Shown here: positions 44,218-54,132 of the stretch, piece after piece | How positions within the stretch are numbered: the first letter of the stretch is position 1 | Layout: every line of letters begins with the position of its first letter | Assembly: GCF_004124315.2 (NCBI RefSeq) | Contig: NZ_CP096889.1 | Span: 3,393,001 to 3,457,000 of the forward strand | Origin: Bacillus cabrialesii | GTDB taxonomy: Bacteria > Bacillota > Bacilli > Bacillales > Bacillaceae | DNA length: 64,000 nt | Direction of reading: 5' to 3' | Program-made: the position numbers and the translations under genes | The notes under the pieces: generated by a model | What the model was told of the DNA's origin: nothing | Seen by the model: only the letters and a program-made list of their open reading frames with translations | Databases searched by the model: none

Positions 44218-45321
44218 TTACCGGGAAAAAATCGTTCTGTAAGGCAGAACAGACGAATCAACCGGCATAAGCAAATAACTGTAAAGAAAATAACAAACAA
44301 TGATCGCGATATAGATAAGGGCATTCGATTTTTCATCAAATATCCTGACGAAATAAGGGACTAAAATCATTTGATACAAACCGAAATAAATGTTGAATCT
44401 GGCAAAGATGACGTCCTTTGTGGCCAAAAGCCCGAACAAAAATCCGAGCAGGCACAAATTGACGACAATATCGATTTGCGGCCACAGCTTCCGCAGGCGC
44501 TCCCTATAGCAAAAGGCGAGAAACAACGGCAGAATCAAGACAGCGATTTTGATCACATTCATCCCATTTGTATTCGACATGAGCCATTTTTCATAATGGC
44601 TGTAGGAGCTGTTTTCAAGTACTACGACAAATACAGAAATAAATTTTTGATATAAAAATGTCATGCCGAGAAATAAAGCCGATAGGCCGAATATCGCCGG
44701 TGACCAGGCTTTTCTTCTGACGATAAAGTACACTGGAATCATAATCAGCGCCGAGGAGTGAAAGAGCGAGCTGATCAGCACAATCAGAAAATATCGCTTC
44801 CAGTTCCCGCTGATGATATAACGGATCGCCCAAAACAAAGCGGCTGCCACCATGTATTGCCTGATGCCGTTAAAAGATGCGTAATAATGAAAGGTTCCCA
44901 AAAATAAAAAGACACTCAGCTCAAACGGCCTTCCATAGTCGGCGAGTGTCTTCATAATAAAGCTGTAGGTCACCGCCGCAACCGTTATATACATGATTTG
45001 CGGATCTTCCGTGATGAAATTCATCAGCCAAAGAAGTGCGGTAAAGCCCGGATCTGTCGCTGTCTGCGCTGTGCCGAAACCGAATATTTGCCACACATTT
45101 TGGTAATCGCCCGCCAATTCGTACAGCAATGTATACGTCTGAAAATCCGTGCCGACTTTGTAACGGAGACCCGACACAAGCACAAGTGACGCTAGCGGAA
45201 TCCAGATCAAAAGCTTATTCGGCCGATACCCCGTAGCGAGCGAATCATCACGGCCGCCGCACATTTTGGCAAACCAAGACCAAATATATACAATTCCTAT
45301 ATTGACGGCATATACAATCAT
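44218..45321 (-). CDS. epsG: Exopolysaccharide polymerase (Wzy/EpsG family)
   Basis: 367-aa EpsG-family integral membrane protein with 10 or more helices. [18 protein letters not shown] near residue 55 and [19 protein letters not shown] near 150 are the conserved family loops. It is expected to join repeat units on the outer face of the membrane. Short gaps of 3 nt on the epsF side and 24 nt on the epsH side. Confidence 0.92.
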   Translation of the reverse strand: MIVYAVNIGIVYIWSWFAKMCGGRDDSLATGYRPNKLLIWIPLASLVLVSGLRYKVGTDFQTYTLLYELAGDYQNVWQIFGFGTAQTATDPGFTALLWLMNFITEDPQIMYITVAAVTYSFIMKTLADYGRPFELSVFLFLGTFHYYASFNGIRQYMVAAALFWAIRYIISGNWKRYFLIVLISSLFHSSALIMIPVYFIVRRKAWSPAIFGLSALFLGMTFLYQKFISVFVVVLENSSYSHYEKWLMSNTNGMNVIKIAVLILPLFLAFCYRERLRKLWPQIDIVVNLCLLGFLFGLLATKDVIFARFNIYFGLYQMILVPYFVRIFDEKSNALIYIAIIVCYFLYSYLLMPVDSSVLPYRTIFSR

Positions 45322-45324
45322 CGT

Positions 45325-46470
45325 TTATTGTCCTTTACCGCTGGTGATATTGTATACATTCAGCAGCGCCCCTACATTTTGCTGGGCATCGTAGCCGAGT
45401 TCGGCGAGCGTTTCTTTGATGAGCTCGCGCTTCGGCCTGCCTGCGGCGGCCGCCCTTGCAATGGTTTCAGCCCAGATGCCGATCGGCTCAGAGAGACTCA
45501 ATCTCGTCACAAGCCCGAGTCCGGCGTCAACTTTTTCTGTAATGTTGTCTGAAATGATGCATGGGAGCCCCGACGCCTGCGCTTCCACAAGCACAACCGG
45601 CAAGCCTTCGTACAGAGACGGCATGACAAACACATCAAATGTGCGCATCAATTCATGAATGCGGTCTTCAGTGCCTAAAAAGAGGACCTCTGAAAGCAGA
45701 TCCTGCCGCCGCGCCTCCTCTTCCATTTTCTCTCGCAGCGGCCCGTCACCTGCGAGAACGAGCTGAAAACGAACCCCCCGTTCCTTGAGATGTGCGGCAA
45801 GCTTCAGCAGAAACGCGTGGTTTTTCACTTCATGAAACCGGGCCACATGGCCGATGATGAGACGATCAGCCGCAATGCCTCGCGCTGTTTTTTCTTCATC
45901 CCTCTGCCCGTTTGGAGCAAACAAATCAAGATCAATCCCGTTCGGAAGGAGATGGACGCGCTCCCGCTCCATGTTGGACCGGCCGAATAAAAACCTGCCC
46001 GCATCCTCTCCGCAGGCGCACAGTGCCGTCGCATTCGCCAAGATAAGCCGCCTGAACACCATCAGCTGCAGGCGGTCCTTCCAATTGAAGCTGGTTTTCC
46101 ATGACGTATTGTGGGAATGGCATACCCTGACCGGCACTCCGGCAAGCCTTGCCGCAAGGGCGATAAAACCCGTTTGGAAATCCGTGTGCGCATGAACCGC
46201 GCTGAACGGCCCGTTTTCTTTTATCGTGTTTCTCACATTCCTCACAAATGTAAGAGGATTGCTTTGCCCGATGCTCGGGACATAAAAAAGCCGCCCGCCT
46301 AAAGATAAAATTTCTTCATCATAAGCGCACGGATCATTTCGATATGTTAAAAAATCAAATTGTACTTTGCTTCTGTCCATTTTCCGATATAAATTCATCA
46401 CCATGGTTTCCGCGCCGCCCCTGTTCATGCCGCTGAGAACATGAAGCACGCGTTGTTGGCTGCTATTCAT
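45325..46470 (-). CDS. epsF: Glycosyltransferase family 4
   Basis: 381-aa GT-B transferase. N-terminal LSGMNRGGAETMVMNLYR is typical of GT4, ADRLIIGHVARFHEVKNH near 215 and PSLYEGLPVVLVEAQASGLP near 295 carry the E-x7-E catalytic/nucleotide site. A TTG three codons upstream (46479) is also open; ATG at 46470, overlapping epsE by 8 nt, is preferred. Confidence 0.92.
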   Translation of the reverse strand: MNSSQQRVLHVLSGMNRGGAETMVMNLYRKMDRSKVQFDFLTYRNDPCAYDEEILSLGGRLFYVPSIGQSNPLTFVRNVRNTIKENGPFSAVHAHTDFQTGFIALAARLAGVPVRVCHSHNTSWKTSFNWKDRLQLMVFRRLILANATALCACGEDAGRFLFGRSNMERERVHLLPNGIDLDLFAPNGQRDEEKTARGIAADRLIIGHVARFHEVKNHAFLLKLAAHLKERGVRFQLVLAGDGPLREKMEEEARRQDLLSEVLFLGTEDRIHELMRTFDVFVMPSLYEGLPVVLVEAQASGLPCIISDNITEKVDAGLGLVTRLSLSEPIGIWAETIARAAAAGRPKRELIKETLAELGYDAQQNVGALLNVYNITSGKGQ

Positions 46471-47299
46471 GCTTGACAAGCCCTTCCTTTTGGTTCATCA
46501 CTCTTTTTTTGTGGTAGCGATTCATTACGGCTGCTGGCATAAACGCGCGGATTAACGGTTTTGCGATATATATGTAATCAGATAAAGGAAGCTGCAAGCG
46601 TCTGCATGCCTGATAAACAAGGATGGCATTGTCGATTGAATACGTAAATGACCGCCGTTTGAATGCATCGCTGTCTTCTCTTACTTTATACAAGGCTTCC
46701 TGGAGATTGTAGCCCCTGAAGCCCTCTTCAAAAAAGCGAAGCCACAAATCAATATCCTCCATCCGTCTCGTCCGCCGCACTGATCGGTAGCCTTTCAGCG
46801 TACGGTAGGCGCTTGTTCTCATCATAATCGTCCCGTGGCAAAACGGGGTCCCTTTTGCCATGATGCCCGGCTCTGGAACAGAAGGCAGGATGCGTGTGCC
46901 CCTTGCGCCAAATTCATCAAATACAAGCATGCCGGTGCCAACCACCTGATAGTGGCGGTGCTTTTCTAAAAACGCGACCTGCTTTTCCAAACGGCGCGGG
47001 AATGAAAGGTCGTCTCCATCCTGGCGTGCGATATATTCGCCTGTCGCATGCGAAAGACAATGATTTAATGCTGCGGCAAGCCGCTTGTTTGTTTTGTTTT
47101 GAATCAGCTTGATGCGGTCGCTGTAATGAGCGGCATACTGCTTCGCGATGCGGAGTGTGCCGTCTGTTGACGCATCATCGCACATAATCAGCTCCCAATT
47201 TTTATAGGATTGGCTGAGAATGGATTCAATGCTTTCCGCCAAAGTTCGTTCACAATTATAAATGCCCATAATGACAGAAACTTTTGGTCCTGAGTTCAT
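46463..47299 (-). CDS. epsE: Glycosyltransferase family 2 and flagellar clutch
   Basis: 278-aa GT-A transferase. VSVIMGIYNCERTLAESI at the N-terminus, MCDDASTDGTL near 38 and ARQDGDDLSFPRR near 92 (DXD region). In B. subtilis EpsE is bifunctional: it makes polysaccharide and also stops flagellar rotation by binding FliG. Full length here, so both roles are probable. Overlaps epsD by 4 nt. Confidence 0.93.
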   Translation of the reverse strand: MNSGPKVSVIMGIYNCERTLAESIESILSQSYKNWELIMCDDASTDGTLRIAKQYAAHYSDRIKLIQNKTNKRLAAALNHCLSHATGEYIARQDGDDLSFPRRLEKQVAFLEKHRHYQVVGTGMLVFDEFGARGTRILPSVPEPGIMAKGTPFCHGTIMMRTSAYRTLKGYRSVRRTRRMEDIDLWLRFFEEGFRGYNLQEALYKVREDSDAFKRRSFTYSIDNAILVYQACRRLQLPLSDYIYIAKPLIRAFMPAAVMNRYHKKRVMNQKEGLVKHE

Positions 47300-48447
47300 A
47301 CGCTTTTCTCCTTTGTATCCATATCCATGTAGACGGAATAAATATCTGCCATTTCTTCTACCGTTCGCGCCTCAGAAAAGCGCAAGGCCGTTCTTCGGCC
47401 TTCCTGCCCCAGCTTTCTGCAGAGTTCCGGCTTATGGTACAACTGTTCAATCCGGCCGGCAAAAGCGGCACTGTCACCGATTTTGATCAGAAAACCGTTT
47501 TCTCCGTCCCGAATGATTTCCCGATGCCCGCGGTTATCCGTGGCAATCGCCGGTTTTTCCGCCGCCATCCCCTCAAGCACATTCATGCCGAGTCCCTCTC
47601 TAATGCTGGATGCGACAGATACATCTGCCAGCTGAATCAGCTCGTGAATGTCACGGCAAAAGCCGTAAAAGCGGACATTCCCGGAAGCGCCAAGCTTTTC
47701 AGCTAACGTTCGATACGTTTGTTCCATCGCCCCTTTTCCTGCAAAAACAAGGCGGAGCGACGGAATTTTGTCTTTCAGCAAGGCTGCGGCTTCGATTAAT
47801 AGCTTCTGATTTTTGTTCAGATTGAGCTCAGCCGGATAAACCAATATAAAATCGTCTTCACGGAATCCGTGTTTTTCTCTGAGTCTTTGCCGCTCTTCCA
47901 GGCTGACAGGCCGGAAGCGCTCGGTATTGACGCCGATGCCGTGAATTTTCTGCGTATTTCCGCCCGGCCTTTGAAGTCCTTTCGCCAGTGTGTAATCCTC
48001 TTCATTGATCGTAATCAGGCAATCTGTATAGGCCGAAAGCCATTTCTCAACCGGATAATAAAGAAGCCAATTTTTGATCGGCGCTCCGCTGCAAAAGTGA
48101 AAACCGTGCGCTGTGTACAGCACCTTTGTCCCTTGCCGCCGTGCCTGCCTCGCCGCTAGTCTTGCCAGCACGCCGCCAACTGGCGTATGGCAATGGACAA
48201 TGTCGTATTGATTGGTGTCGATCACTTCCTTCAGCTGTCTGTAAACGCCCAGATTCTGAGGATGAAAGGGTGACCTTCGAATCGGGATGGAGAATTTCTC
48301 ATCCACATGCGGCAGCTTGGTTTGTCCGCTCGCGGCGACATGAACCTCCCAACCCATTCGTTTAAACCATTTAAAATAAGGGAGGTGAAAGGCCTTAAAA
48401 TGATAATCGACAGTCGCGCAAAACAGTATCTTTTTCGTCATCTTCAC
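47296..48447 (-). CDS. epsD: Glycosyltransferase family 4
   Basis: 383-aa GT-B transferase. IVHCHTPVGGVLARLAARQA near residue 85 is the N-domain motif, DDFILVYPAELNLNKNQK near 200 begins the C-domain and SSIREGLGMNVLEGMAAEKP near 290 is the E-x7-E region. Adds a sugar to the lipid-linked repeat. The two Met codons MKM make the exact start uncertain by two residues. Confidence 0.92.
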   Translation of the reverse strand: MKMTKKILFCATVDYHFKAFHLPYFKWFKRMGWEVHVAASGQTKLPHVDEKFSIPIRRSPFHPQNLGVYRQLKEVIDTNQYDIVHCHTPVGGVLARLAARQARRQGTKVLYTAHGFHFCSGAPIKNWLLYYPVEKWLSAYTDCLITINEEDYTLAKGLQRPGGNTQKIHGIGVNTERFRPVSLEERQRLREKHGFREDDFILVYPAELNLNKNQKLLIEAAALLKDKIPSLRLVFAGKGAMEQTYRTLAEKLGASGNVRFYGFCRDIHELIQLADVSVASSIREGLGMNVLEGMAAEKPAIATDNRGHREIIRDGENGFLIKIGDSAAFAGRIEQLYHKPELCRKLGQEGRRTALRFSEARTVEEMADIYSVYMDMDTKEKSV

Positions 48448-48452
48448 TCCCC

Positions 48453-50246
48453 CTAATGAGCACTGGCAGCTGTCAATTTGTCTGTATCGATCGCCGCAAA
48501 CAGCCTCGCTCTCAGATCGGCTTCCGGCAGCTCATTATAGTCCTCGATAAAGCGCATCAGCACAGGCCAATCGCCGTCCACCGCTTTGCCAATATGTATT
48601 TTCGGAAAGATTTGTTCAGCGTGTACTTCATTTTTGTTCAGCAATTCCTCATACATTTTTTCACCGGGGCGAATGCCTGTGAATTCGATAGGAATCTGCT
48701 CAGTCGTGTAGCCGGACAAATGAATGAGGTTTTTGGCAAGATCCACAATTTTTACGGGCTCTCCCATATCGAGAACAAAAATCTGGCGCCCTTTCGCCAG
48801 TGCCCCGGCTTGGATAACAAGTCTTGAGGCCTCGGGAATTGTCATAAAATAGCGGGTCATCGCCGGATGTGTTACCGTCACCGGGCCGCCTTTTTCAATC
48901 TGTTTTTTAAAAATCGGAATGACACTGCCGCGGCTCCCGAGCACATTGCCGAAGCGGACAGCGACAAATTTGGTTCTGCTGACTTTTCCGAGATTCATAA
49001 TAATCATCTCGGCGAATCGTTTTGTCGCCCCCATTATATTGGCCGGGTTCACCGCTTTGTCTGATGAAATCAGCACGAACGTCTCTGTCCCCGACATATC
49101 GGCTGCTTCCGCGACATTTTTTGTTCCGATGATGTTGTTTTTGACAGCCTCTTCAGGATTGTGTTCCATTAAAGGCACATGCTTGTGGGCAGCTGCATGG
49201 TAGACAACGTGCGGCTCGTACTTTTTCATCAAGGTAAACATTTTATCGCGGTCCTGCACATCCGCGATTTCGGTATGGAACACGATGTGTTTGCCGAATC
49301 GTCCGTTCAGCTCTGTATAAATTGAATGAATGCTGTTTTCCCCATGGCCGAGCAAAATAATTTCCTTAGGCTGAAACGCGCTGATCTGCCGGCAGATTTC
49401 CGAGCCGATTGATCCGCCCGCTCCCGTGACGAGAACTGTTTTTCCTTTGATGCGGTTCGAAATTTCACTTGTGTCGAGGGTGATCGGCTTTCTGCCGAGC
49501 AAATCCTCAGCTTTTACATCTCTGATTTGTCCGGCAGTTCGTGTGCCGAGCAGCATTTCATCAAAATGAGGCATAATTTTAATGTTTACTCCCGTTCGCA
49601 CACATTCTTTATATAATACTTGAAGCTCATGGGTGCGAAGTGAAGGAATGGCAATAATAATATAGTTAATTTTGAGTTTTTGTATCGCAGGCATGATACT
49701 TTCTTTTCCGCCGATTACGGGCAGCCCCATAATTTCTAATTTATGCTTCGTTTGGTCGTCATCAATAAAAGCGACAGGTATGATGTCAGGATCATCTTTT
49801 GAAAGCAGCTGCCTGACCATCAGTGTCCCGCCTGAACCCGCTCCGATAATCAACGCGCGGGACGAGGCGCTGCGGTTTTTTCTAATGCTTTCTTTTAACA
49901 CTCTGGATAAAACACGGGTTCCGCCGATAGACAAAAGCTGAAGCACCCAGCACGCGGTTAACAGACGGAAAAACATCGTATGATACACAGCATACTGAAT
50001 GACGCCGGTTACAACGGCTGATAGCGTAATGCCCTTAAGCAGGACGATCAGCTCGCCGAGTCCTGTGTATGTCCATACCTGTTTATACTGATGAAACAGG
50101 AAAGCACATACATGATAGCTGAGGAGCAAGCTGACAGCGGTAAGCAATAATGCTCCGGAGTCATAAAATTGATAGGAATCTTTTAAAAATTGATATCCTG
50201 CAATAATTGAATTTAAAACGAGATACGTATCCAGCGCAATAATCAT
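48453..50246 (-). CDS. epsC: UDP-sugar 4,6-dehydratase (PglF/WbpM-like)
   Basis: About 597-aa membrane-anchored dehydratase that starts bacillosamine synthesis from UDP-GlcNAc. Four N-terminal helices (residues 1-120), CoA-binding-like domain (IIGAGSGGTLMVRQLL near 135), then the SDR catalytic domain with TGAGGSIGSE near 275 and the active-site stretch LISSDKAVNPANIMGATKRF (Ser and Lys) near 400. An in-frame TTG at 50270, directly behind AGGGGGG, would add eight residues. The EAR RNA lies between epsB and this gene. Confidence 0.93.
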   Translation of the reverse strand: MIIALDTYLVLNSIIAGYQFLKDSYQFYDSGALLLTAVSLLLSYHVCAFLFHQYKQVWTYTGLGELIVLLKGITLSAVVTGVIQYAVYHTMFFRLLTACWVLQLLSIGGTRVLSRVLKESIRKNRSASSRALIIGAGSGGTLMVRQLLSKDDPDIIPVAFIDDDQTKHKLEIMGLPVIGGKESIMPAIQKLKINYIIIAIPSLRTHELQVLYKECVRTGVNIKIMPHFDEMLLGTRTAGQIRDVKAEDLLGRKPITLDTSEISNRIKGKTVLVTGAGGSIGSEICRQISAFQPKEIILLGHGENSIHSIYTELNGRFGKHIVFHTEIADVQDRDKMFTLMKKYEPHVVYHAAAHKHVPLMEHNPEEAVKNNIIGTKNVAEAADMSGTETFVLISSDKAVNPANIMGATKRFAEMIIMNLGKVSRTKFVAVRFGNVLGSRGSVIPIFKKQIEKGGPVTVTHPAMTRYFMTIPEASRLVIQAGALAKGRQIFVLDMGEPVKIVDLAKNLIHLSGYTTEQIPIEFTGIRPGEKMYEELLNKNEVHAEQIFPKIHIGKAVDGDWPVLMRFIEDYNELPEADLRARLFAAIDTDKLTAASAH

Positions 50247-50344
50247 TGAGAGTCTTCTCCGGTAACTCAACCTTTTCCCCCCTAATTCTTTTATCGGTTT
50301 AGCTGCGGCGGTTTTCGTCCTCAAAACATCGGCAGCAGCTAAAC

Positions 50345-50480
50345 CGACAACACGTCCTATGTATATATCAGATAAGTGGGCATTTAACCCGTCCTCACGC
50401 CCCGCCAGCGACGACCAGCATCTAAGGCAGCAAATCAGCTGCCCACAGCAGAGCCGAGTGCCTCCATTGATACAGGTCAG
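50345..50480 (-). ncRNA. EAR (eps-associated RNA) antitermination element
   Basis: Structured minus-strand RNA between epsB and epsC, the known location of EAR, which lets RNA polymerase run through terminators in the long eps operon. Visible pairing: GTGGGC with GCCCAC enclosing smaller stems, GGGCAG with CTGCCT, and a GC-rich GCTGGCGGGGCGTGAGG section. The region is more GC-rich than normal gaps and has no open frame. Assigned by position and by similarity to the element as I remember it. Confidence 0.85.
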
Positions 50481-50502
50481 GAGACATCACCTTTACAATC
50501 TA

Positions 50503-51186
50503 TTAGTAGGAATAGTGTTCCGATTTTTTCATTTTCTTTTTGTTTAAAAGAGCGCCTAACAGCTTGGCATTGGATTGTTCCAGTGCATCCTTCGCTTTCA
50601 GGACGGTATCGTTTTTTGTTTTTCCGCTTAACACGACGAGCACACTGCCGTCTGTCTGATTTGCTAAAATCTGAGCATCCGCAACAGCCAAAAGCGGAGG
50701 GGAATCAAAGATGACGAGGCTGAATTGTTCATAGATGTCAGCGATTAAATCCCCCATCGCTTTTGAAGACAGAAGTTCAGCCGGATTCGGCGGGGTCGGC
50801 CCGCTTGTCAGCACATATAAGTTATCAATCGGCGTCTTTTGCACCGTCTCACTGAGTGAAGCATTACCAACCAGGACATTTGTCAGCCCGGTTACATTCT
50901 CAACCTGGAATGTCTGATGGATGGTCGGCTTTCTTAAATCGGCATCCACCAGCAGCACTTTCTTTTCCTGCTGCTGCGCAAAGACAGCCGCAAGATTCGC
51001 CGCACTGAACGATTTACCTTCACCGGGCACAGAGGAGGTGACGAGAATAGACCGCAAGTTGGTCTGGACAGATGAGAACTCAATGTTTGTCCGAATGGTG
51101 CGATATTGTTCTGCAACAACTGACTTATTATGTAATACGGATATTTGAGCCAAACCTCGCCTTGCTTTCTTTTTTCTAAAGATCAC
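50503..51186 (-). CDS. epsB: Tyrosine kinase controlling exopolysaccharide synthesis
   Basis: 227-aa BY-kinase. Walker [17 protein letters not shown] near residue 55, A-prime [12 protein letters not shown] near 80, Walker [16 protein letters not shown] near 160; the C-terminal tail ends in Tyr residues (SEHYSY) that are the usual autophosphorylation cluster. Partner of EpsA. Start: GTG at 51186 behind GGGGAG; a GTG three codons upstream overlaps the epsA stop. Confidence 0.94.
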   Translation of the reverse strand: MIFRKKKARRGLAQISVLHNKSVVAEQYRTIRTNIEFSSVQTNLRSILVTSSVPGEGKSFSAANLAAVFAQQQEKKVLLVDADLRKPTIHQTFQVENVTGLTNVLVGNASLSETVQKTPIDNLYVLTSGPTPPNPAELLSSKAMGDLIADIYEQFSLVIFDSPPLLAVADAQILANQTDGSVLVVLSGKTKNDTVLKAKDALEQSNAKLLGALLNKKKMKKSEHYSY

Positions 51187-51191
51187 TCGCT

Positions 51192-51896
51192 TCACTCCCC
51201 GAAATGTTTTATCCCGCGATTCCGCCTCTTTTGGACATCAGGGACGGAGCCTAAACACGGCAATCCGGTTCTCTCGCTGAGCTGCCGCGCGCTTTTGCAC
51301 GTATCGTCGAGAAAATGCAGAAAAAATGCCAGTGTAATGCCGCCCATGACTGCAGCGCCAAAAGCCATGACCATATTTCGCAGCCTGGCCGGCTTGATCA
51401 TCGGGCTTTCAGAAGCCTTCGCCTCTGATAAAATATGCACGCCTTGTACATTCATTCGTTCATCTACTTCTTTTTCAAACTTATTCACTAATGTGTTCGC
51501 AATCTCAGCCGCTTTCGCCGGATCGTGATCCTGGACGGCAACGGTGATAATTTCTGATTCATTTTCACTGCTGGTAATGACTTTTCCTTTCAGCGAGATA
51601 GGTGATTCAGAAAGGTGCAATTCTCCCTTGACCTCTTCCATCAAGGCAGTGCTTTTCATAATCGATTGGAACGTGCTGCTGTATTGAAGATTTCTCTGGA
51701 TGTCACTGAGATTCGAGTTTTCTTCACCGTCTGATTCATGAATCAGCACTTGTGTCGACGCCTGATAGGTCGGTGAAATAACCTTAAATTGCACAAAACC
51801 CGTAATCAGGGTAACGCCGATTGTGATGAGCAGAATCAGTACGAATCTGTGTCTGACAATCGCATATAATTCTTTAAAACTCATATTCTCATTCAT
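51192..51896 (-). CDS. epsA: EpsA, Wzz-type modulator of the tyrosine kinase
   Basis: 234-aa chain-length/kinase modulator with two membrane helices (residues 16-36 and about 175-195) and an outside coiled-coil-rich domain. The cytosolic C-terminus binds and activates EpsB. Start [18 protein letters not shown]. First gene of epsA-O; a promoter and SinR-type repeat lie upstream. Confidence 0.94.
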   Translation of the reverse strand: MNENMSFKELYAIVRHRFVLILLITIGVTLITGFVQFKVISPTYQASTQVLIHESDGEENSNLSDIQRNLQYSSTFQSIMKSTALMEEVKGELHLSESPISLKGKVITSSENESEIITVAVQDHDPAKAAEIANTLVNKFEKEVDERMNVQGVHILSEAKASESPMIKPARLRNMVMAFGAAVMGGITLAFFLHFLDDTCKSARQLSERTGLPCLGSVPDVQKRRNRGIKHFGE

Positions 51897-51944
51897 GTAT
51901 TCATAGCCTTCAGGCTTCCCGCGCCCCTTTCTGTTAATGATTGG

Positions 51945-51973
51945 ATTATAAAAGAAAATAGTATTATTTTAAA
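51945..51973 (-). promoter_or_regulatory. eps operon promoter
   Basis: Minus strand TTTAAA, 17 bp, consensus TATAAT, 49 bp upstream of epsA. The weak -35 box fits an operon that also depends on activation (RemA in B. subtilis). Confidence 0.65.
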
Positions 51974-51993
51974 ATTGCAAAATAAGCCAATAA

Positions 51994-52009
51994 GTTCTCT
52001 TTAGAGAAC
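51994..52009. promoter_or_regulatory. SinR operator, inverted repeat
   Basis: GTTCTCT-TT-AGAGAAC, a perfect palindrome of two SinR boxes (consensus GTTCTYT), lying just upstream of the eps promoter and in front of the divergent slrR. SinR represses both in motile cells. Confidence 0.85.
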
Positions 52010-52059
52010 AAAATCATGATTTTCCTCTTATTTACTGCACTTCCCTTATTATTTCAAAT

Positions 52060-52088
52060 TTTATAAAGAACGAATAATTCCTTATAAT
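52060..52088 (+). promoter_or_regulatory. slrR promoter with SinR box
   Basis: TTTATA, 17 bp, TATAAT in front of slrR; AAAGAAC at 52065-52071 (GTTCTTT on the other strand) is a SinR box lying over the edge of the -35. Two GAACGAA repeats flank the -10. Confidence 0.6.
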
Positions 52089-52127
52089 GAACGAAATAAC
52101 GACAGGAATAGAGGAGAATTTTATATT

Positions 52128-52586
52128 ATGATTGGAAGAATTATCCGTTTATACCGTAAAAGAAAAGGCTATTCTATTAATCAGCTGGCTGTTGAGTCAG
52201 GTGTGTCTAAATCCTATTTAAGCAAGATTGAAAGAGGCGTTCATACGAATCCGTCCGTTCAATTTTTAAAAAAAGTTTCCGCCACACTGGATGTAGAATT
52301 AACAGAATTATTCGACGCAGAAACGATGATGTATGAAAAAATCAGCGGAAGTGATGAAGAATGGCGCGTGCATCTTGTGCAAGCCGTTCAAGCCGGAATG
52401 GAAAAGGAAGAGCTGTTCACTTTTACGAACATAATGAAGAAAGAGCAGCCTGAAACCGCTTCCTATCGCAACCGTAAACTGACAGAATCGAATATAGAAG
52501 AATGGAAAGCGCTGATGGCGGAAGCAAGAGAAATCGGCTTAACTGTCCAGGAAGTTAAATCCTTTTTCAAAACGATGGGAAGATAA
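52128..52586 (+). CDS. slrR: SlrR, biofilm/chaining regulator
   Basis: 152-aa SinR paralogue. XRE helix-turn-helix at residues 6-62 (INQLAVESGVSKSYLSKIERG) and C-terminal SinI/SinR-like interaction helices at about 112-148 (LTESNIEEWKALMAEAREIG). It binds SinR, holding cells in the sessile state. AGAGGAG precedes ATG. Divergent from the eps operon; the 231-bp gap carries SinR boxes for both. Confidence 0.95.
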   Translation: MIGRIIRLYRKRKGYSINQLAVESGVSKSYLSKIERGVHTNPSVQFLKKVSATLDVELTELFDAETMMYEKISGSDEEWRVHLVQAVQAGMEKEELFTFTNIMKKEQPETASYRNRKLTESNIEEWKALMAEAREIGLTVQEVKSFFKTMGR

Positions 52587-52660
52587 ATATCGGCTAAGGG
52601 CTGACGTTCGCATCTCCAGGACAAATTTGTTTATAATGGGGGAAAAAGGGAGAGAGAACG

Positions 52661-54130
52661 ATGTCTCATAAAACAATAACGACTCAGTACGGCAAAGTAA
52701 AAGGTACAATCGAAAACGGCGTACATATATGGAAAGGCATCCCCTATGCCAAGCCGCCTATCGGACAATCGCGTTTTAAAGCACCGGCGCCGCCTGAAGC
52801 GTGGGCGAACGAACTGGACGCCACCTCGTACGGCCCGGTTTGCCCTCAGCCGTCTGATTTGCTGTCACTTTCATATGCTGAGCTCCCCCGCCAGTCCGAG
52901 GATTGCCTGTATCTCAATGTGTTCGCGCCTGACACTCCGAGCCAAAACAAGCCTGTGATGGTGTGGATTCATGGCGGCGCTTTTTATCTTGGTGCAGGCA
53001 GTGAGCCATTATACGACGGATCAAGACTTGCAGCGCAGGGAGAAGTCATTATCGTTACACTGAACTATCGGCTGGGGCCGTTTGGCTTTTTGCACTTGTC
53101 TTCGTTTGATGAAGCGTATTCGGATAACCTTGGGCTTTTGGACCAGGCCGCCGCACTGAAATGGGTGCGAGACAATATCTCAGCATTTGGCGGTGATCCG
53201 GAGAACGTAACGATATTTGGAGAATCCGCAGGCGGCATGAGCATTGCCGCGCTGCTCGCTATGCCTGCGGCAAAAGGCTTGTTCCAGAAGGCGATCATGG
53301 AAAGCGGCGCTTCCCGAACAATGACGAAAGAAAAAGCGGCTAGCACCGCGGCAGCTTTTTTACAGGTCCTTGGAATGAACGAAAGCCAATTGGATAGATT
53401 GCATACGGTTTCTGCGGAAGATTTGCTCAGAGCGGCCGATCAGCTCCGCAAAGCAGGAAATGAAAACATCTTTCAGCTGTTCTTCCAGCCAGCACTTGAT
53501 CCGAAAACGCTGCCTGCAGAACCAGAAAAAGCGATCGCGGACGGAGCTGCCGCCGGCATTCCGCTGTTAATCGGAACAAACCGCGATGAAGGATATTTAT
53601 TTTTCACACCGGACTCAGACGTTCATTCACAGGAAACGCTTGATGCCGCGCTCGAGTATTTATTAGGGAAGCCGCTGGCCGAGAAAGCCGCCGATCTATA
53701 TCCGCGCTCTCTGGAAAGCCAAATTCATATGATGACTGATTTGTTATTCTGGCGCCCGGCCGTCGCCTGCGCCTCCGCCCAGTCCGATTACGCGCCTGTC
53801 TGGATGTACCGATTCGACTGGCACCCCGATAAGCCGCCGTACAATAAAGCGTTTCACGCATTAGAGCTTCCTTTTGTTTTCGGAAATCTGGACGGGTTGG
53901 AGCGGATGGCAAACGCGGAGGTTACAGATGAGGTCAAACAGCTTTCTCACACCATACAATCAGCATGGATCACGTTCGCCAAAACAGGAAACCCAAGCAC
54001 CAAAGAAGTAAAGTGGCCGGCTTACGACGCAGAAGCAAGGAAGACGCTGATTTTAGATTCAGAGGTTACGATCGAAAACGATCCTGAATCTGAAAAAAGG
54101 CAAAAACTATTCCCTTCACAAGGAGAATAA
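52661..54130 (+). CDS. pnbA: para-Nitrobenzyl esterase / carboxylesterase
   Basis: 489-aa type-B carboxylesterase. Oxyanion-hole WIHGGAFYLGAGS near residue 105, nucleophile Ser in FGESAGGMSIAAL near 189, acid Glu in GTNRDEGYLFF near 310 and His in FHALELPFVFGN near 399. No signal peptide; a cytosolic esterase of unclear natural substrate. A TATAAT lies about 25 bp upstream. A 63-aa gene starts 2 nt after its stop. Confidence 0.95.
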   Translation: MSHKTITTQYGKVKGTIENGVHIWKGIPYAKPPIGQSRFKAPAPPEAWANELDATSYGPVCPQPSDLLSLSYAELPRQSEDCLYLNVFAPDTPSQNKPVMVWIHGGAFYLGAGSEPLYDGSRLAAQGEVIIVTLNYRLGPFGFLHLSSFDEAYSDNLGLLDQAAALKWVRDNISAFGGDPENVTIFGESAGGMSIAALLAMPAAKGLFQKAIMESGASRTMTKEKAASTAAAFLQVLGMNESQLDRLHTVSAEDLLRAADQLRKAGNENIFQLFFQPALDPKTLPAEPEKAIADGAAAGIPLLIGTNRDEGYLFFTPDSDVHSQETLDAALEYLLGKPLAEKAADLYPRSLESQIHMMTDLLFWRPAVACASAQSDYAPVWMYRFDWHPDKPPYNKAFHALELPFVFGNLDGLERMANAEVTDEVKQLSHTIQSAWITFAKTGNPSTKEVKWPAYDAEARKTLILDSEVTIENDPESEKRQKLFPSQGE

Positions 54131-54132
54131 AC

